Assembly: GCA_964622545.1 (NCBI GenBank)
Contig: CAZUQM010000007.1
Location: forward strand, 62,001-126,000
DNA: 64,000 bases
From: JAFGLZ01 sp964622545
GTDB lineage: Bacteria; Planctomycetota; Phycisphaerae; UBA1845; JAFGLZ01
Direction of reading: 5' to 3'
Below, one piece after another: positions 8,042 through 16,834 of the stretch (position 1 is the stretch's first letter; every line of letters begins with the position of its first letter). The position numbers and the translations under genes are program-made. Under the pieces are notes generated by a model. The model worked only from the letters and a program-made list of their open reading frames with translations, did no database searches and was not told the DNA's origin.

Positions 8042-9899
8042 CGTCGCAAAGACCGTCAAGCAGCAGGACTTCCCCGCCGCGTGCCATGCCCTGCTCGAGT
8101 ACTATCGAAACACTAAGCGTGCCCGCCAGGCGCCGGTCGTTAAGCCGACCGACCGCAAGGTGCCGGCCGCCGAGGCTATCCTTCGCGACGAGATCACCTG
8201 CTACACGATCACGGCCAAGGTGCCGCGCCGGCCCGACGGCGGATGGCAGTGGGCCTACAACGGACCCCAAAACGATCGCGAGTGGGGCTGGGGCCTGAAC
8301 CGCCACTATCACCTCAGTAAGCTGCTGAGCGCCTATCTCAAGACCGGCAACGAAGCCTACGCCAAACGCATCGACCGGCAACTCTGCGACTGGATCCTCG
8401 CCAACCCGTACCCGGCTAAGAAGAGCCGCACGCCGCAATGGCGCGGACTGGAGGTCCACTCCCGCATCGTGAAATGGACGGACGTCTTCTACACGCTCCA
8501 GACATGCCCACACGTCACGCCGGCCACGCGGATCCTCATGCTGACCAGCATCCCCGAACACGCGCACTACCTGCGACACCATCACGCGGGCAAGGGCAAC
8601 TGGGTCGCCATGGAGATGTACGCCCTGGCGACGATCGGCGTGAGCTGGCCCGAATTCGACAAGGCCGATGCGTGGATCACCTATGCCGTCGACTGCATCA
8701 CGCCGCGGGTGTCCGGACAGGTCTATCCCGACGGCGTCCAGAAGGAGCTGACCAGCCACTACCACTCGGTCGCGCTGGGGAGTTTCGAACGCCTCGCGGC
8801 CGTCCTCCGCGAAGGCGGCCGTCCTGTGCCGGATCAGTTCGGCGCGACGCTCGAGTCGATGTGGAACTACCTGGCCTGGGGCATGCGTCCCGACGGCTAC
8901 GGGCCGCTCAACAACGACTCGAACCGCGACAACAACCGGGGTCGCGTCCTCGCCGCGGCCAAGCGGTACAAGCGCCCCGACTGGACCTACATCGCCACCA
9001 ACGGCAAGCGCGGCACGAAGCCCGAGGGTCTGCCCTCACGCGTCTTCCCGTGGGCCGGCCAGCTCATCATGCGCAGCGGATGGGATGCCGACGCCCACTG
9101 GGCGTTCTTCGACGTCGGACCGCTCGGCATCGGCCACCTGCACTACGACAAGCTGCACCTGTCGATCCACGCCTACGGCCGTGACCTGCTCGTCGACGCC
9201 GGACGATACACCTACGTCGGCGGAACGTGGCGACGCTACTTCGTCGGCTCGCCCAGCCACAACGTCATCCTGGTCGATGGCAACGGCCACGCCGCCAAGA
9301 ACAGGGAGGCCAAGCAGCCCATCGCCGCCGACAGCCACGCCGTCACGCCGGCGTTCGATATCGCGCGCGGCACGTTCGACGAGGGGTACGTCCGTATCCT
9401 CAAGCGCGCCCGGCACTCGCGGGCGGTGGTCTATCGGCGCGGACAATGGTGGGTGGTGGTCGATCGCGTCTGGACCGACAGCCCGCGGACCATCCAGCCG
9501 CTGTGGCATGTCCATCCGGCGTGCACGGTCCGGCTTGAGGCCGGCCAAACCGTCACGACCGACGAAGGCAAGGGCAACCTCCGCATCGTGCCGGCCGGCA
9601 GGATCGATTGGGACGTCAAGCTGGTCCAGGGCCAAACCGAACCGCACATCCAGGGCTGGTACTCCCCCGAGTACAACATCAAGCAGCCGAGCCCGACGGT
9701 CGTCTACTCCGCCGAAAGCGAGGGCTCGACGACGTTCGCATGGCTGCTGCTGCCGGCGCGAGGCAAGGTGCCGACCGCCGAGCTGCGACTCGTCGGCGAT
9801 GACGCCAAGACCACCACCGTCGAGGGGCGGATCGGGTCGGGCCAGCCCTGGCGACTGGTCGTGCCGTGGGCCGGCAACCAGCTGGGGTTCGATTCGTAG
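7866..9899 (+). CDS. secreted heparinase II/III-like polysaccharide lyase
   Basis: A 677-residue exported protein. The N-terminus MVRTGWILLLALSAAAATA is a clear signal peptide. Residues of roughly 40-380 form an alpha/alpha toroid as in the heparinase II/III N-terminal domain (landmarks WGWGLNRHYHLSKLL and GKGNWVAMEMYAL). The C-terminal half is the beta-sandwich heparinase II/III domain with GHLHYDKLHLSIHAYG and LVDAGRYTY, the segment holding the conserved metal and catalytic histidines, then SPSHNVILVDG. Family members cleave acidic polysaccharides by beta-elimination. The substrate cannot be chosen between glycosaminoglycan, alginate and others. The ATG at 7866 has a GGGGAAGG site; an in-frame ATG at 7830 would precede the signal peptide with unlikely sequence. 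The gene is convergent with the propeller protein gene, only 11 bp apart. Confidence 0.88.
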   Translation: MVRTGWILLLALSAAAATATANETSTLKITTIQDVCTRCPERISRLFKQLDLNRPGLADVAKTVKQQDFPAACHALLEYYRNTKRARQAPVVKPTDRKVPAAEAILRDEITCYTITAKVPRRPDGGWQWAYNGPQNDREWGWGLNRHYHLSKLLSAYLKTGNEAYAKRIDRQLCDWILANPYPAKKSRTPQWRGLEVHSRIVKWTDVFYTLQTCPHVTPATRILMLTSIPEHAHYLRHHHAGKGNWVAMEMYALATIGVSWPEFDKADAWITYAVDCITPRVSGQVYPDGVQKELTSHYHSVALGSFERLAAVLREGGRPVPDQFGATLESMWNYLAWGMRPDGYGPLNNDSNRDNNRGRVLAAAKRYKRPDWTYIATNGKRGTKPEGLPSRVFPWAGQLIMRSGWDADAHWAFFDVGPLGIGHLHYDKLHLSIHAYGRDLLVDAGRYTYVGGTWRRYFVGSPSHNVILVDGNGHAAKNREAKQPIAADSHAVTPAFDIARGTFDEGYVRILKRARHSRAVVYRRGQWWVVVDRVWTDSPRTIQPLWHVHPACTVRLEAGQTVTTDEGKGNLRIVPAGRIDWDVKLVQGQTEPHIQGWYSPEYNIKQPSPTVVYSAESEGSTTFAWLLLPARGKVPTAELRLVGDDAKTTTVEGRIGSGQPWRLVVPWAGNQLGFDS

Positions 9900-9910
9900 G
9901 CCGCCTGCGC

Positions 9911-12259
9911 TCAGTCCTCGATGAAGCCGAAACACTTGCCCGCGTAATAGCCCATCAGCCAAAAGGCGCCGTCCGATTCGGTCAGACCGTTCCCGCCCTG
10001 GTCCAACCGCCACACGTCCGCACTCCAGTGATGAATGTTGCGGTTCTCGATCGGGATCACCTTGCCGTCACGGCCGAACCCGTGCGTCGGGCGGCCATCC
10101 TTCCGGAAGCCGTGCTCGAAGTGAGGCAGGATGTCGATGCGGTGACTGTTCCGCAGCGGCCACTGGACCAGACACAGCGGCTGACCCTTGAGCATGTCGA
10201 CCGAGTCGGCCAGCCAATCTCCGGTCGGCTTGAAGCTGAACCGCTCGAGCACGCCCGTCGACGGCCGGTACGTGTCGGCGTACAGGAAGTGGAAGAACGG
10301 GTTCCGCTCGCGCCGCACCAGTCGCCAGTACTTCCAGAACGCCCACCGCATCATCTCGCGGACGATCGGATCGGTCTCGTACTTGATCAGGTTGTAGAAC
10401 CGCATGATGGTCATCTCGTCGTCCGACTGGTTGCCCGTGCCCGGGCCGAGGTGAACCTTCACGCTCTGGAAGGCGTTCATGGCGTAGTGGTGCTTGTTGA
10501 TCAGTTCGCGCTTGGCCCGCCTGTACTTCGGATCGCCCGAGACGTGATGGGCCACCGCCAGGTACGACAGGATGCCCAGCGAGTTCATCCCGCGCTCCTC
10601 CCAACAGGCGGGGTTCCTGTTGAGGTCCTGCGGGCCGAAGTAGGCCCAACGCGTCCGCCTGCCGTCCCAATCGATCAGGCTGTAGTCGTTTTCCATCAGG
10701 TGATCCGTCGTGTCACAAATCACCTTGCGGACGCGGGCCTTCTCCTCGGGTGTCTCGGCCACCAGGTCGTAATACCGCGCATTCAGGAAGTAGTGCCCGT
10801 CCAGCTCGTCCGAGCTGGTATCGCACTTCCAATACCACTTGCCGTCGGCGCTCTTGGGCCAGCGGGGGTGGATCAGCTTCCAGAACGGATCGCCCTCCCG
10901 GCGGCGCTGTCGGTCTCGCTCGAGCGTGTACGTCTCGTTGGGGTTGTGCCCGCTCGTCGGCAGGACCGTCCGCGCCGGGAAGCCGCGTTGGACCTCCTTC
11001 TCGCCGCCCTGCGTCACGTCGCAGAGGAACTTGAGCGCCTCGAACGCGGCCTTGGCCCGCCGCTTGGCGTTCGGATCCTTCGTGGCCGCGTAGGCGAAAC
11101 ATTCGCCGGCGCCGTACATGCCGGTCCACAGGCCGTCGTTGTCGCTGTCGTAGTTCTGCACGGGCGACTCAATATCGCCCGGCGCGGCCAGGCGGCAGTG
11201 GAGCACGTACCCGTGCTTCGTGCGGCGATGACGCTTGTCGATCACGTCCTCGAAGTACCGAGCCTTGTCGGCGAGTGTCATGGGTCGATGCTCGATCCGG
11301 CCAACGCCGCCGGCGGTGGCGAACCAGGCGTCACCGTTGGTGTCGACGGCAATCGCGGCCACCTCATCGTGCGGCAGCCACCGCCTGCCCTGGCGATAGC
11401 CCCACTCGTCGCCGTCGAGGCGAATCGCACCGAGCTTCGTGCCGAACCAGACGGTGTCCTTGCCGGCGGCCGCGGCGGTGAAGTCGTTGTAGGGCAGACC
11501 CTCGAGGCCGGTGAACAAACGCCACGTGTCCCCCCGCCGGCATCCGACGCCTTGGGGACAGCAGAACCAGAGACGGCCCTTGGCGTCGAAGGCGACGCCG
11601 CGGGCATCGTGGCCGGCCCAACTGTAGCGGTCGGTGGTGGGCAGGAGGCGGGCCCAGGCCTCACCGTTCCTGAGGAAGACCCCGGCCTGTGCGGCCACGG
11701 CGATGCGGCCGTCGGAGGCGACGGCGACCTGCCTGATGGCGGCGTTCTTGCCGAGCAGGCCGGCGAGCGCGGTGACGGGCTCGACCTTGCCGGCCGAGAA
11801 GCGATGGAGGCCCGAGGCCGCACCGATCCAGACGCCGTCGGCATCGGCGGCGATGGACGTCACGCCCGCCGGTAAGGCCTGAGTCAGCTTGTCGGCCTGG
11901 TTGCCGCGAAGACGGAACAGCTCGGTCCCGGCGGCCACCAGCACGATATCGTCCCGGGTGGCAAGGGATCCGATCGCGACGGCGGGCACGGCTTGAACCA
12001 CCTGCCATTGGCCCTCGGCGCATCGTGCGAGGCCCTTTTGCGTCGCGGCATAGACGGCGCCATCCGCCCCGTAGGCGATGTCGTGAATGCGCCCCTCCGG
12101 CAGGCCGCTCTTGGCGTCGTAGGCCGTCGCGACCTCCTGCCGAAAGACGCCGACCTTGACGGGCTCGCACCACGCCTTGGCGGATTCGGCTCGAGCGTTG
12201 GAACCCAGCCCGGCTGCGAATAGCAGGAGTGCTGTCACGAGTTGTCGGTTGGGCATCAT
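9911..12259 (-). CDS. secreted two-domain protein: beta-propeller plus alpha-helical (glycosidase-like) domain
   Basis: A 782-residue exported protein with a signal peptide (MMPNRQLVTALLLFAAGLGSNARA). Residues of about 45-330 carry repeats of the type IHDIAYGADGAVYAATQKGLA, DGVWIGAASGLHRF, AFDAKGRLWFCCPQGV and DTNGDAWFATAGGVGRI, which are two-component-regulator-type propeller blades. From about residue 335 the protein becomes helical and aromatic (ENDYSLIDWDGRRTRW, WEERGMNSLGILSYL, HLGPGTGNQSDDEM), resembling an alpha/alpha barrel. The usual kinase parts found with such propellers are absent, so the propeller likely binds a ligand rather than signals. GAGGA precedes the ATG. The neighbour across an 11-bp gap is a heparinase-like lyase, which suggests a polysaccharide-related role. 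No catalytic residues are assigned. Confidence 0.7.
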   Translation of the reverse strand: MMPNRQLVTALLLFAAGLGSNARAESAKAWCEPVKVGVFRQEVATAYDAKSGLPEGRIHDIAYGADGAVYAATQKGLARCAEGQWQVVQAVPAVAIGSLATRDDIVLVAAGTELFRLRGNQADKLTQALPAGVTSIAADADGVWIGAASGLHRFSAGKVEPVTALAGLLGKNAAIRQVAVASDGRIAVAAQAGVFLRNGEAWARLLPTTDRYSWAGHDARGVAFDAKGRLWFCCPQGVGCRRGDTWRLFTGLEGLPYNDFTAAAAGKDTVWFGTKLGAIRLDGDEWGYRQGRRWLPHDEVAAIAVDTNGDAWFATAGGVGRIEHRPMTLADKARYFEDVIDKRHRRTKHGYVLHCRLAAPGDIESPVQNYDSDNDGLWTGMYGAGECFAYAATKDPNAKRRAKAAFEALKFLCDVTQGGEKEVQRGFPARTVLPTSGHNPNETYTLERDRQRRREGDPFWKLIHPRWPKSADGKWYWKCDTSSDELDGHYFLNARYYDLVAETPEEKARVRKVICDTTDHLMENDYSLIDWDGRRTRWAYFGPQDLNRNPACWEERGMNSLGILSYLAVAHHVSGDPKYRRAKRELINKHHYAMNAFQSVKVHLGPGTGNQSDDEMTIMRFYNLIKYETDPIVREMMRWAFWKYWRLVRRERNPFFHFLYADTYRPSTGVLERFSFKPTGDWLADSVDMLKGQPLCLVQWPLRNSHRIDILPHFEHGFRKDGRPTHGFGRDGKVIPIENRNIHHWSADVWRLDQGGNGLTESDGAFWLMGYYAGKCFGFIED

Positions 12260-12345
12260 GTAGTCCTCGATGTTGGGGCCGGCGTCTTTCCCGCGCGATG
12301 CGGATCGCGGCGCGGCCCTCGATACGACGGCAAGCCGAACGGGGC

Positions 12346-12843
12346 CTACCCGCCCTCGGCCTCCATCTCGCGGAGCTTGCGGAGGATCTCCAGCGGAGAT
12401 CGACCCTCGGCGGTCTTGAGCAGCTCGTTCATGCGGCTCTCGGCGATCTGGGCGCGGTTCATGACGCGTTTCTTGTAGGCCTCGCTAAGCACCTCGAGCA
12501 GGCGGTCGAGCTCGCACGGCTTCTGGAGGTAGGAGTAGGCGCCTTTCTTCGTGAGCTGAACGGCCGAGTCGACCGACCCATGCCCCGTCAGAATGACCAC
12601 CTCCATGTACTGGTGCTCCTTCTTGAGCGCTTCAAGGGTGGCCTCACCGTCGATGCCGGGCATCTTGAGGTCGACGAGCGCGATATCGATGGGATGCTCG
12701 CGCGCGAGCTCGATGGCCGCCTCGCCACGGTTGGCCGTGAGGACGTTGAACCCGCGAACCTCCAGCCGCTTGCTCATCGAAGCGAGGAACAGCTCCTCGT
12801 CGTCGACGATCAACAGGTTGATCTTGTCTTGCTCGTTTGTCAT
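12346..12843 (-). CDS. stand-alone receiver-domain response regulator
   Basis: A 165-residue cytoplasmic protein with a full receiver domain and no DNA-binding or enzymatic output. Acidic pocket D14/D15 (LIVDDEE), phospho-acceptor D58 (LVDLKMPGIDG), T86 (ILTGHGS) and K108 (YLQKPCE) are all present, so it should be phosphorylatable. The 40-residue tail is a charged helix (AYKKRVMNRAQIAESR...LREMEAEGG), possibly a coiled coil for docking. It is the last gene of the operon that starts with the histidine kinase and lies 22 bp after the receiver-permease fusion. Its receiver closely resembles the one fused to the permease, down to the YLQKPC segment. It might act as a phosphate sink, a shuttle, or a competitor of the transporter's receiver. 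Confidence 0.93.
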   Translation of the reverse strand: MTNEQDKINLLIVDDEELFLASMSKRLEVRGFNVLTANRGEAAIELAREHPIDIALVDLKMPGIDGEATLEALKKEHQYMEVVILTGHGSVDSAVQLTKKGAYSYLQKPCELDRLLEVLSEAYKKRVMNRAQIAESRMNELLKTAEGRSPLEILRKLREMEAEGG

Positions 12844-12865
12844 GAGGGCTTGCTCCGCTGTCTGT

Positions 12866-14947
12866 TCAGAAGCCGATCCACCGCCAGTATCCGAAGATCG
12901 TCCATCCCCACAGCACGATAAGGCTCAGGATCAGCACGGCCGTTCCATGGATGAGAAAGTCCTTCATGGTGACCAGTTGCTCGCCGGTATCGGGATCCCG
13001 CGCGATGCTGTAGCAGATGGCGTTGTTGGGGGTGCCGATGATGAACATGAACGCGAACGACGAGGCGAAGGCCGTGGCCAGACCGACCATGAGCGGCGGC
13101 GTGTTCGACAGCGTGGCCATCGGCACCGTAATGGGCCCCAGCGCGGCCACCGTCGCCCCGTCGCTCATGAAGTTGGTCAGGATGCCCGTGATGAGGCTGA
13201 CGGACACGGCCAGGCCCTGGCCTTGGGTCAGTGTCTCGGGCAGCATGCGGATGAAGCCGTCGGCGATCCACAGGGCCGCGCCGGTCGCGGCCAGACCCGA
13301 CCCCATCGCCGAGGCGCCGGCGTAGAGAGCGACCACGTCCCAATGGATGCCGTTGATGTCCTTCCACCGCAGCACGCCCAGGACGTTGAGCAGCACGAGG
13401 GCCAGGATCACCGGCCCGCCCATGCCGACATACTGACTGCACGTGATCCACAGCACGATCAGCAGGACCAGCACGGCCGCGGTGCGATACTCCTGCGGCG
13501 TCATCTTGCCGATCTTCTCCGACTCGCGCCGGACCTCGGCGGCGATGTTGAAGTCCTTCACCTTGAGGCGGTGGCGGAAGACGACGTAGAAGTAGGCGGC
13601 CATCACGGTCGCCATCACGGGCACGAACGGCAGGCCGTACATCACCCACTCGGCGAAGGACGGCGCGATGCCGTAGTCGGCCAGGATGCCGATCATGACG
13701 GCGTTGCGGCCGCCGGCGGCGGGTGAGCCGGGCCCGCCGACATTGGCCGTGAACGTCAGAAGCAGCAGCAACATGACGACCATCGCCCGGTCCTGCTTGA
13801 GGTTCGCGGTGCGGATGACGGCCATGTAGCCCAGCATGAAGATCGGCGCGAGGAAGGCCACGAGCGCGTGCTCGGACAGGAACGACGCCGTCACCGCCAG
13901 CATCGGCGCGAAGAAGAACAGCAGCCGCGTGGGCGTGGAGCTGGTGCCGAGCAGGAGCATGCCGATCCGGCGATCGAAGCCCGTCTTGGAGATGGCCGCC
14001 GACAGGCTCAGCACGCCGAAGATGAAGACGACCGAATCCTTGGCGAAGGCCTTGGCCACCTTGTCGGGCGGGAAGACGTCGAAGAAGTACATCAGTCCGC
14101 CCACGACGAGGGCGGTGACGCCGACCGGGATGGCGCCCGTGGCCCAGAAGAGCGCGGCGACGACGAGCACACCGACCATGACGCGGGCGCGGAAGGCGGT
14201 CTGCTCGGCCGTGAGCGGACGCTTGACGTCCTGTCCCTCCGGACCGGTGGCCTTGTTGGCCAGACCGGCGGCGCGACTGTAGTACTCGGCGATCGACTCG
14301 CCGGCCTTCATCTTCCGGTAGTCAGCGTAGCCGGCGACGGGGTCGCCGACCTGGCCGGTCTTGTCCTGTCCGAGCATCTCGACAAGCTTGCCCGGCCGGG
14401 CCGCGAAGACGATGGCCAGGAACGCGATCACGCCGAGCATCATCACGCCGGGCCGGGCGTTGTTCACGCCGATCAGCCATCCCCGGACGGTTCGCTTCTT
14501 GCGGAGGTTGGGGATCTCATGGCGGGCAAGGGCATAATCCCATTCCTGCCGGGCCGACTTGATCGCCGGTAGCAGCTCGTCCATGGGACACGGCTTCTGA
14601 AGATAGCGGAAGACGTCGTGCTTGCCGGTGATCAGCGCGGTCTCGGTGCTGCCGTGGCCGGTCAGCATGATCACCTGCACCTCCGGCCGGATCTTCTTGA
14701 TCTCGCGCAGCGTCTGGATGCCGTCCATGCCGGGCATGCGCAGATCGAGCACGACGACATGCGGATGCCTGTGGCGGACCATCTTGATCGCGTCCTCGCC
14801 GTTGTCGACCTGGAAGACGCGATAGCCGCGGACCTCGAGCTGCTTGGCCTGCGTGGTGCGAAACTGGTCCTCGTCGTCGACGAGCAGCACGCGGGTCTTG
14901 CCCTGATGCTCGTCCTGCTGTTCCCGGTTCGCCGCCTCATCCGTCAT
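12866..14947 (-). CDS. receiver domain fused to an SLC13/DASS-family permease
   Basis: A 693-residue fusion. Residues of about 17-135 are a complete response-regulator receiver: D24/D25 (LLVDDED), phospho-acceptor D68 (VLDLRMPGMDG), T96 (MLTGHGS) and K118 (YLQKPC). A short linker (RKKRTVRGWLIG) leads to a first transmembrane helix (GVMMLGVIAFLAIVFAA), an about 80-residue hydrophilic loop, then the SLC13-type permease with two repeated halves: NVGGPGSPAAGGRNAVM in the first, FMSDGATVAALGPITVPMA and FIIGTPNNAICYS in the second. DASS proteins import dicarboxylates, citrate or sulfate with sodium. The SNT substrate motifs are replaced by SEHA and SDGA, so substrate or coupling may differ. The ATG at 14947 overlaps the kinase stop as ATGA; earlier in-frame starts lie inside the kinase. 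The fusion implies phosphorylation-controlled transport, which is an inference. Confidence 0.88.
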   Translation of the reverse strand: MTDEAANREQQDEHQGKTRVLLVDDEDQFRTTQAKQLEVRGYRVFQVDNGEDAIKMVRHRHPHVVVLDLRMPGMDGIQTLREIKKIRPEVQVIMLTGHGSTETALITGKHDVFRYLQKPCPMDELLPAIKSARQEWDYALARHEIPNLRKKRTVRGWLIGVNNARPGVMMLGVIAFLAIVFAARPGKLVEMLGQDKTGQVGDPVAGYADYRKMKAGESIAEYYSRAAGLANKATGPEGQDVKRPLTAEQTAFRARVMVGVLVVAALFWATGAIPVGVTALVVGGLMYFFDVFPPDKVAKAFAKDSVVFIFGVLSLSAAISKTGFDRRIGMLLLGTSSTPTRLLFFFAPMLAVTASFLSEHALVAFLAPIFMLGYMAVIRTANLKQDRAMVVMLLLLLTFTANVGGPGSPAAGGRNAVMIGILADYGIAPSFAEWVMYGLPFVPVMATVMAAYFYVVFRHRLKVKDFNIAAEVRRESEKIGKMTPQEYRTAAVLVLLIVLWITCSQYVGMGGPVILALVLLNVLGVLRWKDINGIHWDVVALYAGASAMGSGLAATGAALWIADGFIRMLPETLTQGQGLAVSVSLITGILTNFMSDGATVAALGPITVPMATLSNTPPLMVGLATAFASSFAFMFIIGTPNNAICYSIARDPDTGEQLVTMKDFLIHGTAVLILSLIVLWGWTIFGYWRWIGF

Positions 14948-16710
14948 CGGGCGTCTCCGACTGCATGGGGCTCGATGGGCAGAACGATGGTGAAGCTGCT
15001 GCCCGCGCCGGGCACGCTTTGCACCTCGAGCCGCCCGCCCATGGCCTTGACGATACTCAGACTCACGCTCAGTCCCAATCCCGTGCCCTTGCCGACCTCC
15101 TTGGTGGTGAAAAACGGGTCGAAGATCCGCTCGACGTGCTCGGAGGACATCCCGCATCCGGTGTCGGTGACGGTCACACGGATGTTCTCCTCGTCGTCGG
15201 CGCGGGTCGTCACCGTGATGGTCCCATCGGAACCGATCGCATCGCCGGCATTGTTGATGATGTTGAGGATGACCTGCTCGACCTGGTCGGGATCGGTGTG
15301 CACCTCGGGCAGATCGGGGTCGTACTCGCGAACCAGCTCGATGTTGGAGACCTCGAACTGATGCTCCTTGATGCCCCCGACGGCGTCGTCGATGAGCTTG
15401 TTGAGGTCCACCCAGGCAAGCTTGGGCTCGTCCTTCCGGACGAAGGTCAACATCTTCTGGGTGATGTTCCGAGCGCGGAAGACCGCGGCCTCGATCGCCT
15501 GAAGCTCCTTGCCGATCGACTCCGGTGAGGAATCCATGCCGTACTGGGGATCGAGCATATCCCGGATCAAACCGGCTTCGGAAGCGATGATGGCCAGGGG
15601 GTTGTTGATCTCGTGCGCCACGCCGGCGGCAAGCTCGCCAACCGACGCCAGCTTGCTCGCGTGGATGAGCTGGCTCCGCAGCTCCTCCTTTCGCGCGGAC
15701 GTGGCCTGGGCCTTGCGGAGCAGCCGATCGGTCGTGAGCCAGATGACCGAAACGGTCACGGCCAGCACCAAGGCGGTGCTGATGATCATGATGCGCCGCA
15801 CGGAGTACATCTCGCTGTAGGCAAGATCCAGGGGCTGGGCGACGATCAGGGCCCAGGGGGCCATCTTGAGCCAGCAGTGGGCCACGAGGATCGGCCCACG
15901 CTCGCTGCGCGCCTCGCGAGCGCCCGATCCCGTCGCCTGGTTCGGACCGTAAGGACTCGTCGCCAGCAGCTCCCCGTGCGCAGGGTCGACCACCTGGTAC
16001 CTGCCCTCGCGGTTCACGATGGCCGAGGCCACACCGCCTTCCTTGCTGAGACCCAGGAGGAACTGGTTGAACTTGACGGGATCGAGCGTGGCCCGCATGA
16101 CATAGGGCTTGCCGTTGAACCGTTGCCGCACCGCAATGGTGAAGTGAGGCTCCTGACGAAAGCCAAGGTAGATGTCGCTGATGTAGTAGCTCTGGTCCTC
16201 GGTTTGAAGGGCCTTGAACCAGGCCTCGTCACTGTAGTCGCGGCCTTCGAGGTACCGGTGCGGGCCGGCGTAGCCGATCTGAACGGCATGGTCGTCGAAG
16301 AATCCCACGTCGATGAAGGCGTCGCTCATGGCCCGGAGCTCATCAAGGTACCGGCGCATGTCCTCCTGCGTGGGTTCGAGGTTGAACCGTTTGTTGTGGA
16401 AGAGGTTGAAGATGTTCGAAACGCGCTCCTGGAGGAACAGGTCGACGGGCGTGGCCTGGCTCTCGGCCAAAGCCCGAAGGTGGAGCTTGCCGCTGTCCTT
16501 CAGCGTGGTCGTGAACTGGTAATGAAAATAGCCCGAGAGGATCAGGATCGGCACGACGTAGGCGATGACCAGGCTGAGGGGCAGCCGACGGCGCAAACGC
16601 TGGTAGTAATCGCCGACGCGGTCGGTGGGGGACAGGTTGCCGCCGCCGAGCAGGTCGTTACGATGGGACGCCACTCGGGCGCGAACCCCGTTGTCAGATG
16701 TATCGGCCAT
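14944..16710 (-). CDS. membrane sensor histidine kinase with CACHE-like periplasmic domain
   Basis: A 588-residue inner-membrane kinase. The first transmembrane helix is at about 43-64 (LPLSLVIAYVVPILILSGYF), followed by a roughly 240-residue periplasmic region with CACHE-like features (GRDYSDEAWFKALQ, YYISDIYLG, FTIAVRQRF, ASAIVNREGRYQVVD) and a second helix at about 307-327. There is no obvious HAMP domain. The HisKA segment ASVGELAAGVAHEINNPLA carries H366, and the ATPase domain shows DQVEQVILNIINNAGDAI, DTGCGMS, DPFFTTK and GKGTGLGLS. The layout resembles DctB-type kinases for small carboxylates. ATG at 16710 was chosen; the frame extends to 16875, but the extension would read through the divergent promoter. 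Its stop overlaps the start of the receiver-permease, so kinase and target are made together. Confidence 0.93.
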   Translation of the reverse strand: MADTSDNGVRARVASHRNDLLGGGNLSPTDRVGDYYQRLRRRLPLSLVIAYVVPILILSGYFHYQFTTTLKDSGKLHLRALAESQATPVDLFLQERVSNIFNLFHNKRFNLEPTQEDMRRYLDELRAMSDAFIDVGFFDDHAVQIGYAGPHRYLEGRDYSDEAWFKALQTEDQSYYISDIYLGFRQEPHFTIAVRQRFNGKPYVMRATLDPVKFNQFLLGLSKEGGVASAIVNREGRYQVVDPAHGELLATSPYGPNQATGSGAREARSERGPILVAHCWLKMAPWALIVAQPLDLAYSEMYSVRRIMIISTALVLAVTVSVIWLTTDRLLRKAQATSARKEELRSQLIHASKLASVGELAAGVAHEINNPLAIIASEAGLIRDMLDPQYGMDSSPESIGKELQAIEAAVFRARNITQKMLTFVRKDEPKLAWVDLNKLIDDAVGGIKEHQFEVSNIELVREYDPDLPEVHTDPDQVEQVILNIINNAGDAIGSDGTITVTTRADDEENIRVTVTDTGCGMSSEHVERIFDPFFTTKEVGKGTGLGLSVSLSIVKAMGGRLEVQSVPGAGSSFTIVLPIEPHAVGDAR

Positions 16711-16834
16711 GATGATGGCTTCCGATCGTGCGCCGTCGGAACGACGGTCGTAGGAGATTCTACCTGCTCGAGCGGCGGTTCGGCTAGTCTGGCGGAGCGG
16801 ACGGTAAAACAAGGGCGACAAAGGAGGTCTGTCC
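16711..16834. promoter_or_regulatory. divergent promoter region with strong Shine-Dalgarno for the plus-strand gene
   Basis: This gap lies between the divergent kinase and phosphatidylcholine-synthase-like genes. A consensus ribosome site AAGGAGGT occupies 16821-16828 on the plus strand, but no ATG, GTG or TTG follows at usable distance in the downstream reading frame; the codon six bases after it is ATC at 16835. Promoter hexamers are not distinct by eye. Confidence 0.5.
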
